Source: Robiginitomaculum sp.
Lineage (GTDB): Bacteria; Pseudomonadota; Alphaproteobacteria; Caulobacterales; Maricaulaceae
Assembly: GCA_002733605.1 (NCBI GenBank)
Contig: NVWK01000012.1
Location: forward strand, 80,506 to 144,505
Direction: 5' to 3'
DNA length: 64,000 nt
The notes under the pieces are model-generated. The model did not search any database and was not told where the DNA came from. It saw only the letters and a program-made list of their open reading frames with translations. Position numbers and translations under genes: made by a program. Shown one piece after another: positions 29,312 through 40,704 of this stretch (its first letter is position 1; each line of letters starts with the position of its first letter).

Positions 29312-29488
29312 CTACCTTAGCTTCGCCTCGAACATTGAAGCCGCTTTTTCAAACTTATCCCGACATCCCCTATTACAAAATCCAACCACTTGGCCTTTGT
29401 AAAGTGTCAGGCTATCCGCACTGACCGGATCGCCCGACCAAGGACATATATCATTGATACAGTCCTTGATATCGAGCATCCCGCTCAT
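29312..29488 (-). CDS. Small Cys-motif protein (58 aa), YHS/TRASH-like, within the atp operon
   Basis: Own translation: MSGMLDIKDCINDICPWSGDPVSADSLTLYKGQVVGFCNRGCRDKFEKAASMFEAKLR; not in the track because it is shorter than 60 aa; CPWSGDPV...GFCNRGCRDKF metal-binding-like motif. Confidence 0.8.
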   Translation of the reverse strand: MSGMLDIKDCINDICPWSGDPVSADSLTLYKGQVVGFCNRGCRDKFEKAASMFEAKLR

Positions 29489-29490
29489 CC

Positions 29491-31035
<1,545 letters not shown>

Positions 31036-31926
31036 CTAAAGCGCTTCTGCGCCGGAAATAATTTCAATCAAATCAGACGTGATTTGCGCCTGACGTGTAC
31101 GGTTAAAGGTAAGGGTTAGTTTGTCGATCATGTCGCCCGCACTTCGGGTTGCATTGTCCATGGCCGTCATTTTAGAGCCCATTTCGCCAGCACTGTTTTC
31201 AAGAAGTGCAGAAAAAATCTGGGTGTTGATATTGCGCGGGAGCAGAACCTTCAAAATACCTTCTTCGTCCGGTTCGTATTCATAGGCAGCACCCCCGAGA
31301 TCGGGGCCTGCAACTTCGCCTTCAGACGTATCTACAAGAGCCGGGATCATGGTTTTAATGGTCGGCGTTTGCGTCATAACGTTTTCAAACTTGGAGAAAA
31401 GCAATTTACAAACATCAAACTCACCAGCGTCAAACATGGAGGTAATCTTACCACCCAGTTCTGCCGCAATTGTAGCGTTCAGGGTTTTATGTTCCTTCAA
31501 AGAAACATATTCAACAATCAACTCACCATAAAGACGGGTGAGTTGGTCATGGCCTTTTTTGCCGATGCAAAATAATTTCACTGTTTTACCAGCTGCTTGC
31601 AGAGCCGTGATTTCTTCACGGGCTTTGCGCACGATATTGGTGTTAAAACCGCCGCACAGACCGCGGTCTGATGTCGCGACCACTAGCAATTGCACATTAT
31701 CAGACCCTGTGCCCACGAGCAATTTCGGAGCCCCCTCACTGCCGGCCATAGACGCAGACAGATTGGCAATGACCGCAGCGATACGATCAGAGTAAGGTCT
31801 TGATTTCACAGCAAACTCTTGCGCTTTACGCAATTTTGCTGCCGCAACCATTTGCATGGCTTTGGTGATCTTCTGCGTATTCTTAACGCTTTTGATCCGG
31901 TTTTGTAGGTCTTTCAAGCTGGCCAT
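31036..31926 (-). CDS. atpG: F0F1 ATP synthase subunit gamma
   Basis: MASLKDLQNRIKSVKNTQKITKAMQMVAAAKLRKAQ...MDNATRSAGDMIDKLTLTFNRTRQAQITSDLIEIISGAEAL. Confidence 0.97.
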   Translation of the reverse strand: MASLKDLQNRIKSVKNTQKITKAMQMVAAAKLRKAQEFAVKSRPYSDRIAAVIANLSASMAGSEGAPKLLVGTGSDNVQLLVVATSDRGLCGGFNTNIVRKAREEITALQAAGKTVKLFCIGKKGHDQLTRLYGELIVEYVSLKEHKTLNATIAAELGGKITSMFDAGEFDVCKLLFSKFENVMTQTPTIKTMIPALVDTSEGEVAGPDLGGAAYEYEPDEEGILKVLLPRNINTQIFSALLENSAGEMGSKMTAMDNATRSAGDMIDKLTLTFNRTRQAQITSDLIEIISGAEAL

Positions 31927-31957
31927 TGCCGCGCTCCTAAACTTATCTTATCTCGCG

Positions 31958-33493
31958 TTAGCCCGCAAAGTTGGCAGTGAAATCTTTAAGAACGGATTTC
32001 AATGTCGCTTCAAGCTCATCCGTCAATTTCTTACCGGTTTTAATACTTGAGAGCAAATCAGCATGCTGACCATGAAGGTGAACCAACAGTTCTTTCTCGT
32101 AGGCTTGTACTTGCTTCACAGCCACGCCATCAAGATAACCACGTGTGCCCGCATACAATACGCATACTTGCTCTTCCACTTGCAGTGGAGAGAATTGTGG
32201 TTGTTTCAACAACTCTGTCAGACGCTCGCCACGGGCAAGCAAAGCTTGTGTAGACGCATCCAGATCAGAGCCGAACTGGGCAAATGCAGCCATTTCGCGG
32301 TATTGAGCAAGCTCGCCTTTAATGGGACCCGCAACCTGTTTCATCGCTTTAATCTGCGCAGATGAACCCACACGGGACACAGACAGACCTACGTTCAAGG
32401 CCGGACGAATACCCTGGAAGAACAAATCGGTTTCCAAGAAAATCTGGCCATCGGTAATAGAAATCACATTGGTCGGAATAAAGGCTGACACGTCATTACC
32501 TTGTGTCTCAATAATTGGCAGAGCGGTCAAAGATCCGCTGCCATTGGCTTCGTTCAATTTCGCAGAACGCTCAAGCAAACGGGAGTGAAGATAAAACACA
32601 TCGCCTGGATAGGCTTCACGGCCCGGAGGACGACGAAGCAACAAAGACATTTGACGATAGGCCACCGCATGTTTGGACAGATCATCATAAATAATCAGGC
32701 CGTGCATGCCGTTATCACGGAAATACTCACCCATCGCACAACCGGCGAACGGTGCAAGATACTGCATAGGTGCAGGCTCGGACGCGGTCGCAGAGACGAT
32801 GATGGAATATTCCATCGCGCCGTTTTCTTCGAGTGTTTTGACCAATTGGGCCACAGTTGAACGTTTTTGACCGATCACAACATAGATACAGTAAAGTTTG
32901 TTGTCTTCTTCGTTATTATCGAAGGCCGCTTTTTGGTTGATGATCGCATCAACGGCTATGGCCGTTTTACCGGTTTGGCGGTCACCAATGATCAATTCGC
33001 GCTGGCCACGGCCAATCGGAATCAGCGCATCAATCGCTTTAATACCGGTTTGCACAGGCTCATGCACACCTTTACGCGGGATAATACCCGGAGCTTTCAC
33101 ATCAACGCGGCGGCGCTGTGTAATACCTTTTAGCGGGCCTTTACCGTCGATAGGTTCGCCGAGCGCATTTACAACGCGACCGAGCATGCCTTTGCCGACA
33201 GGAACGTCCACAATCTCGCCGAGACGCTTGACTGTGTCGCCCTCTTTAATACCACGGTCATCACCGAAGATAACCACACCGACATTGTCGCTTTCGAGAT
33301 TAAGGGCCATGCCTTTAACGCCGCCCGGAAATTCGACCATTTCACCGGCACTAACATTGTCCAGACCGTGGATACGGGCAATACCGTCACCAATGGACAA
33401 AACCTGTCCAATATCTGTCACCTTAGCCGTTGTGCCAAAGACTTTAATTTGCTTTTTCAGAATGCTTGAAATTTCTGCGGCGCGAATATCCAT
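31958..33493 (-). CDS. atpA: F0F1 ATP synthase subunit alpha
   Basis: [17 protein letters not shown]...[20 protein letters not shown]. Confidence 0.97.
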   Translation of the reverse strand: MDIRAAEISSILKKQIKVFGTTAKVTDIGQVLSIGDGIARIHGLDNVSAGEMVEFPGGVKGMALNLESDNVGVVIFGDDRGIKEGDTVKRLGEIVDVPVGKGMLGRVVNALGEPIDGKGPLKGITQRRRVDVKAPGIIPRKGVHEPVQTGIKAIDALIPIGRGQRELIIGDRQTGKTAIAVDAIINQKAAFDNNEEDNKLYCIYVVIGQKRSTVAQLVKTLEENGAMEYSIIVSATASEPAPMQYLAPFAGCAMGEYFRDNGMHGLIIYDDLSKHAVAYRQMSLLLRRPPGREAYPGDVFYLHSRLLERSAKLNEANGSGSLTALPIIETQGNDVSAFIPTNVISITDGQIFLETDLFFQGIRPALNVGLSVSRVGSSAQIKAMKQVAGPIKGELAQYREMAAFAQFGSDLDASTQALLARGERLTELLKQPQFSPLQVEEQVCVLYAGTRGYLDGVAVKQVQAYEKELLVHLHGQHADLLSSIKTGKKLTDELEATLKSVLKDFTANFAG

Positions 33494-33497
33494 GGGT

Positions 33498-34055
33498 CTA
33501 TGCCTCTTTCATTGCCATTTTCAAACCCTCAAGCTTAGTCTTGAGAGTGCTATCAAAATAACGGGATCCGATTTTTACGGCAAATCCCCCGAGTAGTTCC
33601 GGATCAATATGGGTTTCAATTGCCACATTACGTCCGAGTGATTTTTTAAGTTGTGCCTTGATCGATGTCAGTTGAGCGGTCGAGAGCTTTTTGGCGGAGA
33701 ACACCTCTGCAACGCCTGTACCACGTTGACGGGCCAGTTTTTCATCAAACGCGCTGATCATCGCAGGAATATCCGCTGCACGACGATTTTGCACACAAGT
33801 GCCGATGAACTGGATTGTCATTTTACCGAGCTTTGCTTTCTTGGCCAGCGCCAATAAGGCCGCGCTTTTATCCTCATCTGAAATCACAGGGCTTTGGACC
33901 AAGCGGCGTAGATCGTCACTTTTTGCAAACAAACCTTTTAGGGTTTTTAAATCTTTTTCTACTGTTTTCAAAGACTTGGCAGATTCTGCAAGCTCTAGCA
34001 GGGCCGAAGCATACCGCCTAGAAACTTCACTCACGATCACATCCGTGTTCGACAT
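33498..34055 (-). CDS. atpH: F0F1 ATP synthase subunit delta
   Basis: [21 protein letters not shown]...[38 protein letters not shown]. Confidence 0.95.
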   Translation of the reverse strand: MSNTDVIVSEVSRRYASALLELAESAKSLKTVEKDLKTLKGLFAKSDDLRRLVQSPVISDEDKSAALLALAKKAKLGKMTIQFIGTCVQNRRAADIPAMISAFDEKLARQRGTGVAEVFSAKKLSTAQLTSIKAQLKKSLGRNVAIETHIDPELLGGFAVKIGSRYFDSTLKTKLEGLKMAMKEA

Positions 34056-34284
34056 GAAAAAAACTCTCTACAAGACTACGCCAAAACTAACAGATCAATG
34101 CTGGCGGATAAATTAAACGGACAAGAACGCCCACATATACCGACTCATACGGCCCTAAGACCGCAAAGTTGACGCCTCTTAGCATGGCCTTTTCGCGATT
34201 CCAAGCCCTGTTTTACACTGTTTTGTCACAAGCCTTTTCTGGGCGGTTTTTGCGTCCGTTTCTGCATGCTAAAGACGGCATCTT

Positions 34285-36453
34285 TCACATAAAACTTTGC
34301 GGGTCTATGTCGATTTGGAGTTTGGTTTTATGGGGGGGACGCAGGCGGGACTTCCACGCTTGCATATAGGCAGATAGATTAACCATGGGTTCAGCCTTGA
34401 CCAGAAACCTGCGACGATGGCGACCTCTTAATATGGCGATCGGGGCTTCGCTAGGGCCCATGATTTCGATGCCTTCGGCGCGCGGGGCTTTGGCGAGGAA
34501 TTTACGGGCAAATTCATCGGCTTTTTTGCCGTCAGGGGCCGAGATAATCACAGCTGCCAATTTGCCATAAGGCGGCAAGCCAAGCAGTTCGCGCATGGAC
34601 AGCTCTGCGGCAATAAAGCCCTCGCGGTCTCCGGCAGCCAAGGCTTCCAGGGCCTCGTGTTCGGGCATATGGGTCTGGATCAGCGCCCTGCCCGGTTTCT
34701 CGGCGCGCCCGGCCCGGCCAGCGACTTGCACCAAGGTTTGATATGTTCGCTCGCCTGCGCGCAAATCTCCGCCCGCCAAGCCAAGGTCGCCATCGACGAC
34801 CCCTACAAAGGTCAAATGCGGAAAATTATGGCCTTTCACGACCATTTGTGTGCCAACCAATATATCAATGTCGCCAGCCGCCATGCGCTCCATACGCTCA
34901 CGAATACGTTCGGGATTGCCCGCCGTATCCGAGGACAGGACTTCTATGCGGGCTTGCGGGAATAACTGGGTGGCTTCCTCGGCCACGCGCTCGACCCCCG
35001 GCCCGACGGGATGTAAACTGCCTTCGGTTTTACACTCAGGACACGCGCTCGGCATGGGCATGGAAAACCCGGTAAGATGGCACATGGCCCGCCCCGTGCG
35101 CCTATGCTCGACCAACCAGCTATCAGTGTCGGGGGATTTCAATTTCTCGCCGCAGGCCCGACAGATAATCAAAGGCGCATAGCCCCGACGGTTTAGATAG
35201 AGCATGGCCTGATCGCCCTGTTCTAGAGCCTCGGCAATCCCGTCAATGAGGGGCTGGGACAGGAAACGTCCGTTTTCAGGCTTATCCTCTTTTAAATCGA
35301 CAAGTCCAATCTCCGGCATTACGGCGGCACCGGGGCGTTCAGGTAAAATCACATGAGCATAGCGCCCTGTACGTGCATTGGTCAGGCTTTCCAAAGACGG
35401 GGTGGCCGAGGCCAGCACCACAGAGGCTCCCGATAATTTGGCCCGCACCACGGCCATATCGCGCGCATTATAGATGACGCCCTCATCTTGTTTGTAGGAA
35501 TTATCATGTTCCTCGTCGACGACAATCAATTGCAAATCCGCATAGGGCAGATACAAGGCTGAGCGAGCCCCGATGACCAATTTAGCCCGCCCCGCCGCCA
35601 CTTCGCGCCATGTTCTCCGCCGGGCGGCCTCCCCCATGGCCGAGTGCCATTGGGCCGGTTCCGTACCAAAACGTTGGGCAAAGCGGCGCAATCCCGCTTG
35701 GGTCAGGGCGATTTCCGGTACGAGGATCAAAACCTGTCCACCTTGGCGGAGCGCCTGTGCAGCCGCCTCCAGATACACCTCCGTCTTCCCCGATCCCGTC
35801 ACCCCGTCGAGCAGGGCGATTGAAAATTCTTGTCGAGCGACCAAATCGGCCAGCTCCTGACCAGCCGTGATTTGTTTGGGGGTCAGGGCAAATTGCCGGC
35901 CTTCATGATCGGGATCAGGCGTTCCAAACGGTGGATCGAGCGGAACCGAAATTTTTTCCAGTAGTCGTGAGGGGCCCGCCATTGTGCGCACAACGGAGGC
36001 TGAGACATTGGCGGCCTTGGCAATATCGCTGGCTGTAGCGGGCCAAATATCTTGTAAATCCAGCACCCGTTTTCGGCCTGCGCTTAGGCCTACAAGCCGC
36101 TCCGCGCTTCGGGGCGTATACATGGTGACAATCGGGCTGGGGTCGAGCGCTTTATAGCTGCGCAAAACCATGCGCAGAACCATGCCGAGCGGGGCGCAAT
36201 TATATTTGGCCGTCCAGTCGACAAATTTCAACATGCCAGGGTTTAGCGCCCGACAGTTTTTTCGCTCGGAGATATCTTTTAATTTGCGGTCAGTGTCCGC
36301 CTGACCCAACCCCCAAACCACGCCGAGCTTCATCTGTTTCCCGATCGGGGCGTAGACAAAATCACCGCATGCCAACTGCATGCCGGTTGGCACCACATAA
36401 TCAAACGGCTCGGGAACACCGACCGGAAATAACACCTTGGCGATTTGCTTCAT
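34285..36453 (-). CDS. priA: Primosomal protein N' (replication restart helicase)
   Basis: LLDGVTGSGKTEVYLEAA...VVDEEHDNSYKQDEG...CRACGEKLKSPDTDS..., C-terminal helicase motifs. Confidence 0.95.
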   Translation of the reverse strand: MKQIAKVLFPVGVPEPFDYVVPTGMQLACGDFVYAPIGKQMKLGVVWGLGQADTDRKLKDISERKNCRALNPGMLKFVDWTAKYNCAPLGMVLRMVLRSYKALDPSPIVTMYTPRSAERLVGLSAGRKRVLDLQDIWPATASDIAKAANVSASVVRTMAGPSRLLEKISVPLDPPFGTPDPDHEGRQFALTPKQITAGQELADLVARQEFSIALLDGVTGSGKTEVYLEAAAQALRQGGQVLILVPEIALTQAGLRRFAQRFGTEPAQWHSAMGEAARRRTWREVAAGRAKLVIGARSALYLPYADLQLIVVDEEHDNSYKQDEGVIYNARDMAVVRAKLSGASVVLASATPSLESLTNARTGRYAHVILPERPGAAVMPEIGLVDLKEDKPENGRFLSQPLIDGIAEALEQGDQAMLYLNRRGYAPLIICRACGEKLKSPDTDSWLVEHRRTGRAMCHLTGFSMPMPSACPECKTEGSLHPVGPGVERVAEEATQLFPQARIEVLSSDTAGNPERIRERMERMAAGDIDILVGTQMVVKGHNFPHLTFVGVVDGDLGLAGGDLRAGERTYQTLVQVAGRAGRAEKPGRALIQTHMPEHEALEALAAGDREGFIAAELSMRELLGLPPYGKLAAVIISAPDGKKADEFARKFLAKAPRAEGIEIMGPSEAPIAILRGRHRRRFLVKAEPMVNLSAYMQAWKSRLRPPHKTKLQIDIDPQSFM

Positions 36454-36499
36454 GGCCTAGGTATCAAAGATTCGTAGCCAGTTGGCAATGGGCAGAAAG

Positions 36500-37741
36500 T
36501 TAGTCTTGGTCTTTCACCAATGTTAAGTTTGGCGTGCGGCCCTTGTCCTTATAAAAACTTTGCCCCACGGCGATCCCTGTAATTGAGGAGTATTCTTCCA
36601 GTTTTCGGGATTGTTTATGATGATCCCCGCGCAAGCTTTCCATGTCAGACAACAGGTTTAGGAACTTTTTGTTCAACGCGTCATAATTTGCGTTCATGCC
36701 TGTAAGCGCCAGCCTATTCTCGTCCAATTCCGTCGTTTTTTTGCCCAAACGCGCGGCCATGCCTTCGACGCGGCGGGTATCACGCTCGGACAAGGTTTTT
36801 AGTTTGGTTCTCTCAGAAGCGTCATAGCGGCTCATTTCAGTATTGACCTTTAACAGGGCCTCCAATCCCTCGATTGTGGCGCCCAACGCAAAGATTTTGT
36901 CGTCACTGCGCTGGCGCATATCCGCAAGGGCGTTCTGGCAGGCCGTGGATGCATATCTGGCCTTATCAAGTTTTGAAAGCGTTTCAATATGGGCCGATTT
37001 TTCTTGCGAATAATCGAGACGCAGGGTTTTCAAACCGGATGTCACCGTCTCTTTATGGCTGTGCTCATCCTTTATTCTGGCACGAAATAAATCTGCCTGT
37101 CTTTCAAGTTCCGTATTTTGCCGTGCCAAAACAGCGGTCGCGTCTTTCAGTTTTAACATTTCTTTTTGAACAACAAAATTCTCCGCCTTTAAGTCTTTGA
37201 CCCGCACGACAAGCCTATGTTTTTCGCCTTGTAAATCATCCATGTCTGCATTCAGGCTGGAATATTGTGCCGTATCGTCACGTAGGCGCTCGTCTTGCTC
37301 GACCATATGCCCGCGACAGATTTCTAATTCTGCATAGGCTTCGTCGAAACGAGCCTGATAGGCCACGGCTTTGCTTTCCATTTCATTCGCCCAGACCGTC
37401 TTCTTGGCCAAATCGCTTTGCAGGTTTTCCAAACGGGTTTTTAGCTGGGCATTTTCGGGCTGTAAACGTTCCAGACTGAGTGTGTTTAATTCGACAGTTT
37501 TCAAAAATCCGCCCAGTTTATCAATTTCTCTGACCGTCCCCTTGTTGAGCCGCATGCTCTCGCGCAAGGCTGTCGCCATTTTGCTTAAATCGCATTTCAA
37601 ATCCCCGATTTCACGCATTTGTGCGGACATACGTCCCGAGACATCCGGCAAAATGACGGGTTTTGTCCCCCGGGTTTTGCTCTTGGACGTAACGGCTAAT
37701 GGTTTTTGCGACTTTTTCCCAATTTTACTTAAAATTCCCAC
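36500..37741 (-). CDS. Coiled-coil protein, 413 aa (candidate cytoskeletal/crescentin-like)
   Basis: Near-continuous heptad-like charged sequence with few Pro/Gly after a basic N-terminus; no signal peptide. Confidence 0.6.
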   Translation of the reverse strand: MGILSKIGKKSQKPLAVTSKSKTRGTKPVILPDVSGRMSAQMREIGDLKCDLSKMATALRESMRLNKGTVREIDKLGGFLKTVELNTLSLERLQPENAQLKTRLENLQSDLAKKTVWANEMESKAVAYQARFDEAYAELEICRGHMVEQDERLRDDTAQYSSLNADMDDLQGEKHRLVVRVKDLKAENFVVQKEMLKLKDATAVLARQNTELERQADLFRARIKDEHSHKETVTSGLKTLRLDYSQEKSAHIETLSKLDKARYASTACQNALADMRQRSDDKIFALGATIEGLEALLKVNTEMSRYDASERTKLKTLSERDTRRVEGMAARLGKKTTELDENRLALTGMNANYDALNKKFLNLLSDMESLRGDHHKQSRKLEEYSSITGIAVGQSFYKDKGRTPNLTLVKDQD

Positions 37742-37928
37742 AAGAAATCTCCAGTTTTAAGTTTCCAAAATTATGGTTGCGCGAATACAGATATACACTC
37801 TGTTCAGCAGTCAAAGTAATTCGAAAAACTGTCCCACAACCATGCCGATTAACGAATCAGCATGCGTTCAATGTTTATAAACTTTCCTAATTATTCCTTA
37901 ACTGCCGCACGTTAGGGCTGTTAAAACT

Positions 37929-38879
37929 ATGTCACAGCAAGCAGAAATTAACGCGCTCCCGCTCGATACGGCTCTGAAGTTGTTTTTAGCCCATCTGGGT
38001 GGGGAACGTAGGCTGGCCGATAAAACGGTGGAAGCCTATCAACGCGACCTCGTTAATTTCTTTGCCTTCCTCAACATGCATTTAGGACGGCAGGTGACGC
38101 TTGGGGATTTGCAGACCCTGACCATCACGAATTTTCGTAGCTATATGTCGGCGCGCAGGCGCGGTAATGACGGCATTTCGGCCAGTTCTCTGGCACGTAA
38201 TTTGTCTGCCTTGCGCATGTTTTTTCGCTATGTCGAACGTAGATGGGATATAAAGAACACGGCAGTGGCCCTGATTAGAGGTCCACGCTTGCCCAAAAGA
38301 CTCCCTAAACCCATAAGCGTTGAAGCCAGCAAAATTTTACTGGACGCCGCCCCTGCCACAGACGCACCCAAGTGGGTTTCGGCACGAGATACAGCCGTGC
38401 TAACCCTACTTTACGGAGCTGGTTTGCGGATTTCAGAAGCCCTGTCTCTGACAGGGGCCGATGCCCATATAGGAGATAGCTTGCGCTTGACGGGTAAGGG
38501 CAACAAAACCCGGCTTGTTCCGATCCTCCCCGTTATTCAACACGCAATCACTACGTATGTGCACTGTTACGAGGCGGCCCATTCAACGCCCTTGCCACAA
38601 GATGGCCCCCTGTTTCGCGCTATACGCGGCGGGCCTTTACGGGCCGAGACGATACAAAGCCGGCTTCGGATCTTACGCGGCCAGCTTGGATTACCGCAAA
38701 CAACGACCCCGCACGCCCTGCGTCATTCTTTTGCCACCCATCTCCTAGCGGGCGGCGGGGATTTGCGTACGATTCAGGAATTGCTTGGGCATTCCAGTCT
38801 GGCCTCTACACAGGTGTATACTGATGTGGATGCGACGAGCCTGATGAGGGTCTACGCGGCCGCGCATCCCCGAGCTTAG
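37929..38879 (+). CDS. xerC: Tyrosine recombinase XerC-like
   Basis: LLYGAGLRISEALSL...TPHALRHSFATHLLAGGGDLRTIQELLGHSSLASTQVYTDVD. Confidence 0.93.
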   Translation: MSQQAEINALPLDTALKLFLAHLGGERRLADKTVEAYQRDLVNFFAFLNMHLGRQVTLGDLQTLTITNFRSYMSARRRGNDGISASSLARNLSALRMFFRYVERRWDIKNTAVALIRGPRLPKRLPKPISVEASKILLDAAPATDAPKWVSARDTAVLTLLYGAGLRISEALSLTGADAHIGDSLRLTGKGNKTRLVPILPVIQHAITTYVHCYEAAHSTPLPQDGPLFRAIRGGPLRAETIQSRLRILRGQLGLPQTTTPHALRHSFATHLLAGGGDLRTIQELLGHSSLASTQVYTDVDATSLMRVYAAAHPRA

Positions 38880-38972
38880 GCCCACACTCCCCTTAACTCC
38901 ACATTCTACATTCTACATTCTATGATGTTTTTGAGGCTTTTGTAAAAGGACTATATCTAATAATCTATTTTT

Positions 38973-38995
38973 AGTTTGTTTTTCAAACTAGTTTG
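38973..38995 (+). promoter_or_regulatory. Operator-like palindrome upstream of membrane protein/wHTH pair
   Basis: AGTTTG-TTTTT-CAAACT-AGTTTG; CAAACTAGTTTG (38984-38995) is a perfect 12-bp palindrome sharing a half-site with the upstream AGTTTG. Confidence 0.55.
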
Positions 38996-39026
38996 CTACA
39001 TGTAGAGAAACATACAGGAGACACAA

Positions 39027-39647
39027 ATGACAAAAACTGAAATTCTTGATGATATTGAATATGTGACAGCGCTTGCAGTGGAAGGACGAAATGCTCCCTA
39101 TCTTGGCGGCAGAATAGGTCTGATGTGGGGTGTTTTATTATGTGTGACCTTGTTGATACACTGGGCCACCCTTACGGGCCACCTAGCGTTTCCGCAATCC
39201 TCGCTGGGCATATTATGGATAGTCTATGGGGTTGTCGGGTTTGTCCTCAGCGGCATTTTAAACCGTGGCACGCCTGCAAAACCGGGACAATCCTCCATGA
39301 ATAACAAAGTTGCAAATGCGCTCTGGGTCGGCAATGCCATTTTCCTGAGCATCTACGCCATGTCCGCTGGACTTAGCGCAGGATTCGGCGGCAATGACTT
39401 TATCATTATGGATACAATTCTACCGCTTGCCTTCGGATTATATGGGTTCATACATTATGTTTTAGCCCGCATCAGCGCTGAAAAATGGCAGTATGTTTCT
39501 TCAGCCGTCTCTCTTGGATTTGTACCCATCTGTCTGTTTTTGCAAGGTGAGGCCAACTTGTATCTTGCCTCGGTTGTAGGTATTATTGCGACAATTATCG
39601 TACCAAGCCTCCTCTATATCAAGCGTGAACCGCACGATGTGATCTAA
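39027..39647 (+). CDS. Hypothetical multi-pass membrane protein
   Basis: 206 aa, ~6 hydrophobic segments; coupled to the downstream wHTH gene. Confidence 0.75.
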   Translation: MTKTEILDDIEYVTALAVEGRNAPYLGGRIGLMWGVLLCVTLLIHWATLTGHLAFPQSSLGILWIVYGVVGFVLSGILNRGTPAKPGQSSMNNKVANALWVGNAIFLSIYAMSAGLSAGFGGNDFIIMDTILPLAFGLYGFIHYVLARISAEKWQYVSSAVSLGFVPICLFLQGEANLYLASVVGIIATIIVPSLLYIKREPHDVI

Positions 39648-39649
39648 CC

Positions 39650-39943
39650 ATGAGCGCTTCAATCAAAAACATAAATGACATTATACACGGGCGTTTGCGG
39701 CTCGGTGTGATGGCCTACCTCTCCACGGCGAGCCCCGTCAGTTTTCCAGAACTGCTTAAAGTGACCGAGGCAACCAATGGTAATCTGTCCACACATCTGA
39801 CCAAGCTCGAAACGGCCGGCTTTATCCATCAAGAGAAAGGCTATAAAGGCAAGCGCCCGCAAACTCTTGTGCACCTGACCGATGAAGGGCGTAGCGCCTG
39901 GATTGAATATCTGAAAGCCATGCGGCTCATGCTGGATATCTGA
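39650..39943 (+). CDS. Winged-helix DNA-binding transcriptional regulator (MarR/ArsR-like)
   Basis: IHGRLRLGVMAYLSTASPVSFPELLKVTEATNGNLSTHLTKLETAGFIHQEKGYKGKRPQTLVHLTDEGRSAW. Confidence 0.85.
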   Translation: MSASIKNINDIIHGRLRLGVMAYLSTASPVSFPELLKVTEATNGNLSTHLTKLETAGFIHQEKGYKGKRPQTLVHLTDEGRSAWIEYLKAMRLMLDI

Positions 39944-39972
39944 CATCTTCCCGTAGATGTTCAGCCAACTCG

Positions 39973-40000
39973 ATCCCCGGCCATGTGTCGGGGATTTTTT
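39973..40000 (+). terminator. Rho-independent terminator
   Basis: ATCCCCG-gccatgtgt-CGGGGATTTTTT. Confidence 0.8.
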
Positions 40001-40117
40001 CTATATGCTTTTTCTATATGCCGCCTTTCTATATGCTTGGGTTCAATTATTGATAGTATTCACGTACGAAGCGAGGTATGGCGGTCTTTCATATTCATAC
40101 TCTGAAGCGAGACCCGA

Positions 40118-40696
40118 ATGTCCATTGCCCCTGCCCTTTTAGAACGTGCAAACAGTGTGTGTGAGCTTTGTGCCGCGGCGGATACACTTGAGGCGTATGA
40201 TGTCGGGCCGGAGGACAATGCGCCCCCGGAAAACACCATCCTTATATGTGCGAGTTGTAAAACCCAGAGCGAAGGACAGGCCTCTCTTGATTCCGAACAC
40301 TGGAAAGCTTTGAGCGACAGCATGTGGAGCCAAGTTCCAGCCGTGCAAGTTCTGGCGTGGCGGATGTTAAACCAGTTGTCTGGTGAAAGCTGGGCGAGTG
40401 AGCTTCTCGACATGATGTATCTAGAAGACGAGGTCAAATTATGGGCCGAAGCAGGACTGGCGGCCCAGAGCGCAAATTCGGACACACCAACCCGCGATAG
40501 TAATGGTACCGAGCTAAAAGACGGCGACACAGTCACCATAATCAAAGACCTTGTGGTCAAAGGTGCCGGATTTACCGCCAAACGCGGCACGGCGGTGCGT
40601 AATATCTCTTTGACGGATAATCCTGAACATATTGAAGGTCGGGTCAATGGCACACGGATTGTGCTGGTCAGTGCATTTTTGAAGAAGTCGGTTTAA
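40118..40696 (+). CDS. PhnA domain-containing protein
   Basis: LLERANSVCELCAA...ILICASCKTQ...WRMLNQLSGESWASELLDMMYLEDEVKLWAEAG...DSNGTELKDGDTVTIIKDLVVKGAGFTAKRGTAVRNISLTDNPEHIEGRVNG. Confidence 0.88.
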   Translation: MSIAPALLERANSVCELCAAADTLEAYDVGPEDNAPPENTILICASCKTQSEGQASLDSEHWKALSDSMWSQVPAVQVLAWRMLNQLSGESWASELLDMMYLEDEVKLWAEAGLAAQSANSDTPTRDSNGTELKDGDTVTIIKDLVVKGAGFTAKRGTAVRNISLTDNPEHIEGRVNGTRIVLVSAFLKKSV

Positions 40697-40704
40697 GCAC
40701 ACAC

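Noticed and set aside
32898-33596. 232-aa plus-strand ORF, and other ORFs antisense to the atp genes
   Set aside because: Antisense shadow of atpA/atpH; no independent coding evidence.
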